Origin: Hyphomicrobiales bacterium
GTDB taxonomy: Bacteria > Pseudomonadota > Alphaproteobacteria > Rhizobiales > Afifellaceae
NCBI GenBank assembly: GCA_013812985.1
Contig: JACCSN010000074.1
Coordinates: forward strand, 1-5,010
Length of the DNA: 5,010 bases
Direction of reading: 5' to 3'
Position numbers and translations under genes: made by a program. The first letter of the stretch is position 1. The number at the start of each line of letters is the position of its first letter. The notes below the pieces were generated by a model. It had not been told where the DNA came from and searched no databases. It was given only the letters and a program-made list of their open reading frames with translations. Positions 1 to 3,631 of the stretch are shown here, piece by piece.

Positions 1-1188
1 GGTGTGAGCGAAGGTGCCGCCGCGCTCGCCGGTGCCCTCGCCGAAATAGAGGATGTGCGGATCGCGCCGCATCTCCTCCGCGATGCCGTCGCGGACGGCG
101 TCGAGCCAGCTCGTGACCGGGCCGCCGGAAGCTGCCAGGGCGGCGAGCGCCGCCGGCGGGTTCAGCGGCTCGGCGAAGACATGATGGAAAGTCGTGGCTG
201 GATCAGGCTCCGGCGAGTTGCGGGCAAAGGCGAGCGCCTCCTGCACTACCGCGTCGACGCGGGCGTCGACCGCATCGAGTTCCTGGATCGATGCAACACC
301 GAACTCGTCGACAAGCCGGTTGCGGAAGGAGGTGATCGGGTCGCGCTGCGCCCATTCGTCGACTTCCGCCTGGGTGCGGTAGGCGCCGACCACCGGGTCG
401 CCTTCGTGATGACCGACCGTGCGGTAGGTCTTTGCCTCGATGAGGGTCGGACCCTCGCCGCGCCGCGCCCGGGTCACCGCGTCCCGCATCGCCTCCCAGA
501 CGGCGATCACGTCGTTCCCGTCGACGGCCACGCCCGGAATGCCATAGGCGGAGGCCCGCGTCGCGATCTCGGGATTGAGCGTCGCCATCTTGAGCGGCGT
601 GGCGGTGGCGTAAAGGTTGTTCTCGCAGACGAACACGGCCGGGGCCTTCTGAACGCCGCCGAAATTCAGCGATTCGTGGAAGCCGGCGTGGCTTGTTGCG
701 CCGTCGCCGAAGAAGGCGACGCCGACCTCGTCACGGCCTTGCGCGCGGGCGCTCATGCCGACGCCGACGGCGTGGCTGATGCCGGCGGCGACGATGCCGT
801 TGGTCCCGAACAGCCCGACCGAACGGTCGTAGAGGTGCATGGTGCCGCCGCGGCCGCCGCAGCAGCCGTCGCGCTTACCGAACAGCTCCGCCATCAGGAT
901 CTTCGGATCCATCCCCTTGGCCAGCGCATGGCCGTGGCCACGATGGGTGGAGGTGATCCAGTCGGTCGGCCGCAGGTGCGCGCAGACCCCGACGGCCGTC
1001 GCCTCCTCGCCGATGTAGAGGTGAAGGAAGCCGGGCGTCTCGCCCTTGCGGCAGGCCGTCTGCGCCACCGTCTCGAACCGGCGCAAGAGGACCATGTCCT
1101 CGTAGAGGCTTAGGAGGACAGCGGCGTCGAACTGCGAAGCGGAATGGTGGGCTTCGAAGCGGTGAACAGCCTTAGCGGGTGGGGACAT
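1..1188 (-). CDS. Thiamine-diphosphate-dependent dehydrogenase E1, fused alpha-beta (partial, 3' end off window)
   Basis: This is the E1 component of a 2-oxoacid or acetoin dehydrogenase complex, which decarboxylates or cleaves the substrate on thiamine diphosphate and passes the acyl group to a lipoyl E2. Seen: 396 codons with no stop before the left edge. The alpha part has FLHLYIGEEA (54-63), HRGHGHALAKG (82-92), GGRGGTMH (111-118), the cofactor motif GDG (161-163) through ENN (189-191), and YRTVGHHEGDP (255-265). From about residue 358 the same frame continues into WLDAVRDGIAEEM and YFGEGTGERGG, which resemble the start of an E1 beta subunit, so the protein is probably a single-chain alpha-beta fusion of about 700 residues. 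The GHHEGD stretch resembles acetoin dehydrogenase AcoA (GHxEGD) more than pyruvate dehydrogenase (GHSxxDP), but substrate assignment is inference. The ATG at 1188 has AGAGGAA at 1199-1193. It is read away from the heat-shock and small-protein genes. Confidence 0.9.
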   Translation of the reverse strand, partial: MSPPAKAVHRFEAHHSASQFDAAVLLSLYEDMVLLRRFETVAQTACRKGETPGFLHLYIGEEATAVGVCAHLRPTDWITSTHRGHGHALAKGMDPKILMAELFGKRDGCCGGRGGTMHLYDRSVGLFGTNGIVAAGISHAVGVGMSARAQGRDEVGVAFFGDGATSHAGFHESLNFGGVQKAPAVFVCENNLYATATPLKMATLNPEIATRASAYGIPGVAVDGNDVIAVWEAMRDAVTRARRGEGPTLIEAKTYRTVGHHEGDPVVGAYRTQAEVDEWAQRDPITSFRNRLVDEFGVASIQELDAVDARVDAVVQEALAFARNSPEPDPATTFHHVFAEPLNPPAALAALAASGGPVTSWLDAVRDGIAEEMRRDPHILYFGEGTGERGGTFAHT

Positions 1189-1192
1189 CGCA

Positions 1193-1199
1193 TTCCTCT
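1193..1199 (-). promoter_or_regulatory. Ribosome binding site of the E1 gene
   Basis: The minus strand reads AGAGGAA, followed by TGCG and then the ATG at 1188. The GAGG core is six bases from the start codon. This supports the chosen start. Confidence 0.6.
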
Positions 1200-1243
1200 G
1201 CCTGACGCGCAAACCTAATTAGCGGGACTCGCTGTCGGGCGAC

Positions 1244-1252
1244 ATTATAACA
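1244..1252 (-). promoter_or_regulatory. Candidate extended -10 promoter for the E1 gene
   Basis: The minus strand reads TGTTATAAT: a perfect TATAAT hexamer at 1249-1244 preceded by the extended -10 dinucleotide TG one base upstream. No good -35 hexamer is found 16-19 bases further up, which is tolerated by extended -10 promoters. Transcription would start near 1237, giving a leader of about 49 bases. That leader contains the 8-base palindrome CTAATTAG (1215-1222), a possible but unproven operator. The assignment is inference from motif and position. Confidence 0.45.
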
Positions 1253-1592
1253 GCATCATCTTAGCGGGCGTGATGACCGTCGCCAAGGGCATGCGGGGCG
1301 CGGCGGGATCGAGCACCGGGGTTCCCTGCCCGCTGCGACCAGGAGCGCCGCCGCTGAATTCAGATCGTAACATTTCCCGAGATGCGACGGAGGAGAAGCA
1401 GGCGGCGGCAACGCCAGGGCGCCTCGAATCCGCAAACCCGCTCGAATCCGCGATTTCGTTGTTGATCTGGAACGACTTGCTGAATGCAAGATCTTAAAGC
1501 CGTGGCTCCGGCGGATACGCAGTCAAACATTTACGATGCATTAACCAGGCGTGTTCACCTTGGAGCCTCTTCCCTACCACTGATCCCTCAAC
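1253..1592. other. Non-coding intergenic stretch between E1 and the small membrane gene
   Basis: No frame here gives a recognisable protein or has a convincing ribosome binding site; two overlapping frames of 75-77 codons on opposite strands look accidental. Contents seen: an 11-base direct repeat (1423-1433 and 1441-1451), a small hairpin CTTGC/GCAAG (1476-1480/1486-1490) without a T-tract, and two GAATC (GANTC) sites within the repeats. No clear promoter for the downstream plus-strand gene could be picked out. Confidence 0.5.
1423..1451. repeat. 11-base direct repeat, two copies 18 bases apart
   Basis: CTCGAATCCGC occurs exactly at 1423-1433 and 1441-1451, separated by AAACCCG. Each copy contains a GAATC, which fits the GANTC target of the alphaproteobacterial CcrM methylase. 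The spacing of 18 bases is not a whole number of helical turns, so a paired protein-binding role is only a possibility. Confidence 0.5.
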
Positions 1593-1598
1593 GAGGAG
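1593..1598 (+). promoter_or_regulatory. Ribosome binding site deciding the GTG start at 1606
   Basis: GAGGAG lies seven bases upstream of GTG 1606. It is the main reason to prefer this frame over the antisense frame that covers the same DNA. Confidence 0.55.
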
Positions 1599-1605
1599 CG
1601 ACGGC

Positions 1606-1743
1606 GTGAAGACCTCAAACCAGAAAACCCACCGCTTCGAGGCCGGGCCGGAGTTCCCGGAACGGCTCGCCAGCTTCATCACATTCTGCACTTTCGGCAT
1701 TTTGATCGCCGGGATATCCGTTTCCGCCTTGGCTCTGCTTTAG
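1606..1743 (+). CDS. Predicted small single-helix membrane protein (45 aa, unknown function)
   Basis: I do not recognise this protein. It starts at GTG 1606 and ends at TAG 1741-1743. Seen: a hydrophilic, charged N-terminal stretch of about 20 residues (KTSNQKTHRFEAG...) followed by one hydrophobic segment, about residues 21-45, running from LASFITF to SALALL at the very C-terminus. GAGGAG at 1593-1598 lies seven bases before the GTG, a near-ideal ribosome binding site, and no ATG occurs in frame upstream. Most third codon positions are G or C, as in the neighbouring genes. It lies divergent from the E1 gene and about 125 bases before the heat-shock promoter, on the same strand. A GC-rich hairpin follows the stop. 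A single pass with the N-terminus in the cytoplasm is plausible; it could also be a chance frame. Confidence 0.55.
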   Translation: MKTSNQKTHRFEAGPEFPERLASFITFCTFGILIAGISVSALALL

Positions 1744-1756
1744 CAGGAGCTAGGTG

Positions 1757-1776
1757 CGAGCCCGCCCGCGGGCTCG
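1757..1776 (+). terminator. GC-rich hairpin after the small membrane gene
   Basis: A perfect 8-base inverted repeat, CGAGCCCG (1757-1764) and CGGGCTCG (1769-1776), encloses a 4-base loop CCCG. It begins 14 bases after the stop codon. There is no T-tract after it, so it may be a weak or factor-assisted terminator or simply an RNA-stabilising stem. Confidence 0.35.
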
Positions 1777-1843
1777 TCGCGGCGACGCCGCTTGACCTAC
1801 GGCGCGTTTCGGCGTGCTTTCCAATCTCCCCATCGCGAAGCCA

Positions 1844-1857
1844 AGGCGGCTCCGCCT
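1844..1857. repeat. Short inverted repeat upstream of the heat-shock promoter
   Basis: AGGCGG and CCGCCT are complementary with two bases between them, giving a five-pair stem with a 4-base loop. GCGA at 1835-1838 and TCGC at 1861-1864 can extend it across an internal loop. It ends just before the -35 element at 1870. A role as terminator of upstream transcription or as a regulator site is possible but not shown. Confidence 0.3.
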
Positions 1858-1869
1858 CCCTCGCGCAGT

Positions 1870-1898
1870 CTTGAAGCGGCTCGGCACTCGACCCATAT
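1870..1898 (+). promoter_or_regulatory. RpoH (sigma-32) type heat-shock promoter of hsp20
   Basis: A -35 element CTTGAA (1870-1875) and a -10 element CCCATAT (1892-1898) are separated by 16 bases (CTTG-N18-CCCATAT). This fits the RpoH promoter pattern of alphaproteobacteria (CTTG, 17-18 bases, CYTATNT) and resembles the E. coli CTTGAA/CCCCAT form. Transcription would start near 1905, leaving a leader of about 66 bases before the hsp20 start codon. The fit of promoter, leader structure and gene product is mutually supporting. Confidence 0.75.
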
Positions 1899-1903
1899 CC
1901 AAG

Positions 1904-1966
1904 GAGCCGCCGGGCAGCTCATGCAGGGTCCGGCCAAGCGAAGTCGCTTCTGAATGAGGGCTTTGC
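1904..1966 (+). ncRNA. ROSE-like RNA thermometer in the hsp20 leader
   Basis: ROSE elements are cis-acting RNA thermometers in the leaders of rhizobial small heat-shock genes; a final hairpin hides the Shine-Dalgarno sequence at normal temperature and melts on heating. Seen: the strand at 1938-1949 pairs with 1956-1966 around a 6-base loop (CUGAAU), giving eleven pairs, some of them G-U, with one bulged G at 1946. The diagnostic UYGCU motif is present as UCGCU (1944-1948). Its U, C, C and U pair with the ribosome binding bases AGGG (1957-1960) and its G is unpaired, as in known ROSE elements. A short 5' stem GAGC/GCUC (1904-1907/1917-1920) may form first. The AUG lies four bases beyond the stem. 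Assignment rests on hand folding. Confidence 0.72.
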
Positions 1967-1970
1967 GTGA

Positions 1971-2396
1971 ATGACGCGTGCAACTCCTTTCTCAAGCCCG
2001 TTGCTCTTGGGCTTCGATGAGATCGAACGGTTGCTCGACCGGGTCTCCAAAACGGCCGACGGCTATCCGCCCTACAATATCGAGCGGATCGCGGCGGGAG
2101 CCGAGAGCGCCATCCACCTCAGGATTACCCTGGCGGTAGCTGGTTTCGGCGAGAACGACATCGAGGTCACGGTGGAGGAGAACGAGCTGACCGTAAGCGG
2201 CCGGCAGAACGAGGAGGCGGGCCGGGATTACCTTCACAGGGGTATCGCGGCGCGACAGTTCCAGCGCACTTTCGTGCTGGCCGACGGCATGGAGGTCACC
2301 GGCGCCGAGATGAAGGACGGCCTGCTCGCTCTTGAGCTGGTCCGGCCGGAGCCGGAGCGCACGATGCGCAAGGTGCCGATCTTATCCCGCGACTGA
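1971..2396 (+). CDS. ibpA: Small heat-shock protein Hsp20, IbpA type
   Basis: An ATP-independent holdase chaperone of the cytoplasm that binds unfolding proteins and hands them to DnaK and ClpB; it forms large oligomers. The 141-residue length is normal for class A bacterial sHsps. Seen: N-terminal SPLLLGFDEIERLLDRV (9-25) like IbpA, then YPPYNIE (32-38), and the alpha-crystallin domain over about 33-128 with AVAGF (55-59), GIAARQFQRTF (91-101) and GAEMKDGLLALEL (111-123). VPI at 135-137 serves as the C-terminal I/V-x-I/V motif used in oligomer assembly. The ATG at 1971 is forced, since an in-frame TGA directly precedes it (1968-1970). GAGGG at 1956-1960 is the ribosome binding site, ten bases away and buried in the ROSE-like stem. 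A heat-shock promoter lies upstream and a DUF1150 gene follows 22 bases after the stop. The symbol follows family resemblance; rhizobia often call such genes hsp or ibp. Confidence 0.93.
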   Translation: MTRATPFSSPLLLGFDEIERLLDRVSKTADGYPPYNIERIAAGAESAIHLRITLAVAGFGENDIEVTVEENELTVSGRQNEEAGRDYLHRGIAARQFQRTFVLADGMEVTGAEMKDGLLALELVRPEPERTMRKVPILSRD

Positions 2397-2408
2397 AGAG
2401 CCTAGATT

Positions 2409-2412
2409 GGAG
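2409..2412 (+). promoter_or_regulatory. Ribosome binding site of the DUF1150 gene
   Basis: GGAG lies six bases before ATG 2419, in the short gap after hsp20, and selects this ATG over upstream in-frame starts inside hsp20. Confidence 0.6.
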
Positions 2413-2418
2413 TACGTC

Positions 2419-2676
2419 ATGACGCAGAATGAGCTCATCAAGACCATGCCGCGGGACGCTTTCGCTCGGCTCGGAGGCGGCGAGATCGCCTATCTGAGGC
2501 CGGTGCTTTCCGAAGAGGTGCACGTCCTGTTCCCGCAGGCGCCGCAGCTGTCGCCGGGGATGAAGCTCTGGGCTCTGCTCTCGGCCGAGGGCCAGCCCAT
2601 CATGCTGACGGATTCAAAAGCCGCCGCGATCGCCAATGCGCACGAGCACAGCCTGGTCGCGGTCAGCGTGCATTGA
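2419..2676 (+). CDS. DUF1150 family protein
   Basis: An 85-residue protein of the DUF1150 family, a small alphaproteobacterial family of unknown function often found directly after hsp20 genes. Seen: AFARLGGGEIAYLRPV (14-29), VHVLFPQAP (34-42), SPGMKLWALLSAEGQPI (45-61), LTDSKAAAIANA (63-74) and a terminal AVSVH, the pattern of this family. There is no signal peptide or membrane segment, so it should be cytoplasmic. The ATG at 2419 has GGAG at 2409-2412, six bases upstream; the open frame extends further upstream into hsp20 but without a ribosome binding site. The 22-base gap to hsp20 and lack of a terminator between them indicate one transcript, so heat induction is expected. A part in the heat response or with the sHsp is inferred from context only. 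Confidence 0.9.
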   Translation: MTQNELIKTMPRDAFARLGGGEIAYLRPVLSEEVHVLFPQAPQLSPGMKLWALLSAEGQPIMLTDSKAAAIANAHEHSLVAVSVH

Positions 2677-2722
2677 GGGGCGCCTGACGCAGGCCGGGGT
2701 TTGGTCATGCGAGAACCATGCC

Positions 2723-2737
2723 GGGCCGCAGCGGCCC
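2723..2737 (+). terminator. Candidate terminator of the hsp20-DUF1150 operon
   Basis: GGGCCG (2723-2728) and CGGCCC (2732-2737) form a perfect six-pair stem with a 3-base loop, 46 bases after the DUF1150 stop. It is followed by a moderately T-rich CTTCATTCT rather than a clean T-tract. It lies in the convergent gap with ptsN, where termination is expected from both sides. Confidence 0.4.
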
Positions 2738-2778
2738 CGCTTCATTCTGCTGGCGCCCGATCTCCCAGCCCATCATCC

Positions 2779-2827
2779 CCGTCCCGTAGCTCGGCCCGCC
2801 AGGCGCCTGAAATGCGTGAAGGGACGG
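2779..2827 (-). terminator. Inverted repeat directly after the ptsN stop
   Basis: CCGTCCC (2779-2785) and GGGACGG (2821-2827) are complementary arms 35 bases apart, and the second abuts the ptsN stop codon. Between them is the 10-base palindrome CAGGCGCCTG (2800-2809), so a branched structure could form on the ptsN transcript. No T-tract follows. It may act in ptsN transcript termination or 3' end protection; this is inference. Confidence 0.3.
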
Positions 2828-3295
2828 CTATGCCGCGTGGGAGGTGGCGGCCGGGCTGATCAGGATTTGGTGGATTTCGGATCTGTCCCGCGCCAGGCGC
2901 AGCTTCTGGGCCACGGCGGAGTCACGCAGCACGCGCGCGATGCGGGCGAGCGCCTTCAGATGGTCGGCGCCGGCGGTTGCTGGGGCGAGCAGCAGGAAGA
3001 CGAGGTCGACCGGCTGGTCGTCAAGCGAGTCGAATTCAACGGGCCGGGCAAGCCGCGCGAAGACGCCGACAAGCTTCTCCACAGCCCCGAGCTTTCCATG
3101 CGGGATCGCCACGCCGTGTCCCACGCCGGTGGAGCCCAGGCGCTCACGCTGCAGGACCGTGTCGAATATCTCGCGCTCCGTCAGCCCGGTCAGCCCAGCC
3201 GCCGCCTCGCAAACCTCCTGAAGCACCTGCTTCTTGCTTTGCACATGGACCGACGGCAATACGGCTTCGGGTTTCAGGAGATCGCTGAGGTCCAT
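2828..3295 (-). CDS. ptsN: Nitrogen regulatory phosphotransferase IIA component PtsN (EIIA-Ntr)
   Basis: The last protein of the PTS-Ntr relay (PtsP, then NPr/HPr, then PtsN). It takes phosphate on a histidine and acts as a cytoplasmic regulator, for example of potassium handling and central metabolism, rather than transporting sugar. The 155-residue length matches the family. Seen: N-terminal DLLKPEAVLPSV (5-16), the LQEVCEAAA helix (25-33), VLQRERLGSTGVGHGVAIPHGK (47-68) with the expected phosphorylation site His66, then VGVFARLARPVEFDSLDDQPVDLVFLLLAP (76-105) and DHLKALARIARVLRD (111-125). The ATG at 3295 has AAGG at 3306-3303, seven bases before it. It is read in the same direction as rpoN upstream, the usual cluster order, but the intervening hpf gene is not intact. 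The gene ends in TAG facing the DUF1150 gene. Confidence 0.95.
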   Translation of the reverse strand: MDLSDLLKPEAVLPSVHVQSKKQVLQEVCEAAAGLTGLTEREIFDTVLQRERLGSTGVGHGVAIPHGKLGAVEKLVGVFARLARPVEFDSLDDQPVDLVFLLLAPATAGADHLKALARIARVLRDSAVAQKLRLARDRSEIHQILISPAATSHAA

Positions 3296-3302
3296 CGGGA
3301 TA

Positions 3303-3306
3303 CCTT
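3303..3306 (-). promoter_or_regulatory. Ribosome binding site of ptsN
   Basis: The minus strand reads AAGG, then seven bases, then the ATG at 3295. It is a modest match but well placed. Confidence 0.45.
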
Positions 3307-3338
3307 GTTGAGCGCCGGGAGGCTGGCGCCGCCAAGTC

Positions 3339-3375
3339 GGCGACTCGCGCCGCCGCCTCTTTGGACGCAGTCGCC
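3339..3375 (-). repeat. Inverted repeat in the ptsN leader
   Basis: GGCGACT (3339-3345) and AGTCGCC (3369-3375) can form a seven-pair stem with a 23-base loop, starting 43 bases upstream of the ptsN start codon. In GC-rich DNA such a repeat may be accidental. No known riboswitch fold is recognised. Confidence 0.25.
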
Positions 3376-3385
3376 GGCCGCGGTC

Positions 3386-3529
3386 TCAGCCCGGCCAAGC
3401 AAGGCGCAACCGCGCCCGTTCACGAGATTGCTCTGGTCGGGTTGTCCGCCCGGGTTTGCCCATCGTCCGGTAGGAGGAGCGCTGAACGTCCCCATCATCT
3501 AGGGTTCCGCCGGATATCCTCAACGTCAT
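3386..3529 (-). pseudogene. hpf: Probable hpf (ribosome hibernation factor) remnant
   Basis: Hpf dimerises or silences ribosomes in stationary phase and is normally encoded between rpoN and ptsN in alphaproteobacteria. Seen: an ATG at 3529 opens a 47-codon frame beginning MTLRISGGTLDDGDVQR, which resembles the Hpf N-terminus (MTLRISG, then D-x-G-D/E, then R at matching spacing). After about residue 17 nothing Hpf-like remains in any minus-strand frame, including the conserved C-terminal region of long Hpf. From this ATG to the ptsN start there are only 234 bases, too few even for a short Hpf of about 95 residues, while alphaproteobacterial Hpf is about 190. No ribosome binding site is evident. 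The likely reading is a large internal or 3' deletion; a short new reading frame or a chance match is the alternative. Confidence 0.5.
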
Positions 3530-3554
3530 TCGTGCGTTTGCTGGCCGGACCTTC

Positions 3555-3580
3555 CCGCGGGCGGTCATGTATGCCCGCGG
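3555..3580 (-). repeat. Strong inverted repeat between rpoN and the hpf remnant
   Basis: CCGCGGGC (3555-3562) and GCCCGCGG (3573-3580) are perfectly complementary with a 10-base loop, 52 bases after the rpoN stop. No T-tract follows on the minus strand. It could be a factor-assisted terminator or attenuator, or an RNA processing or stabilising stem between rpoN and ptsN. Confidence 0.4.
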
Positions 3581-3594
3581 CCTCGCCAAGTCAA
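3566..3594 (-). promoter_or_regulatory. Weak sigma-70 type promoter candidate for ptsN
   Basis: The minus strand has TTGACT (3594-3589), 17 bases, then TACATG (3571-3566). The -35 is a good match and the -10 a poor one. It would allow ptsN to be expressed apart from rpoN, with a start near 3559, but it overlaps the inverted repeat at 3555-3580 and may be chance. Confidence 0.25.
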
Positions 3595-3631
3595 ACCATA
3601 TCGGCGGTTGTGGAGCTAAGCCGGCTAGCGG

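Noticed and set aside
4..1113. Long plus-strand open frame of 369 codons
   Set aside because: It is antisense to the E1 gene, which has clear family motifs on the minus strand. The plus-strand translation has no recognisable domain and is a side effect of GC-rich codon use.
1476..1490. CTTGC/GCAAG hairpin as a terminator or sRNA end
   Set aside because: The stem is only five pairs, and neither side has a T-tract or an upstream gene to terminate.
1469..1493. GGAAC at 1469 as a general stress (EcfG) promoter
   Set aside because: No CGTT-like -10 is found 16-17 bases downstream.
1531..1546. CtrA-like site (TTAC...TTAACC) upstream of the small membrane gene
   Set aside because: Only one TTAA half-site is exact, and the spacing to the TTAC half is six bases rather than seven; chance is likely.
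1791..1819. CTTGAC at 1791 as an alternative RpoH -35 element
   Set aside because: No C-rich/TAT -10 element lies at 16-18 bases, whereas the CTTGAA at 1870 has a well-placed CCCATAT.
1750..1995. Minus-strand 81-codon frame over the heat-shock leader
   Set aside because: It lies across the RpoH-type promoter and ROSE-like hairpin, has no recognised domain and overlaps the hsp20 start.
3274..3498. Minus-strand frames downstream of the hpf-like start (also 3144-3398) as the rest of a frameshifted hpf
   Set aside because: Read in all three minus frames, the segment shows none of the conserved Hpf middle or C-terminal residues, so a simple frameshift does not restore the protein.
2636..3502. 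Plus-strand open frame of 288 codons over ptsN and its leader
   Set aside because: It is antisense to ptsN, whose minus-strand product is unmistakable. The plus frame has no family resemblance.
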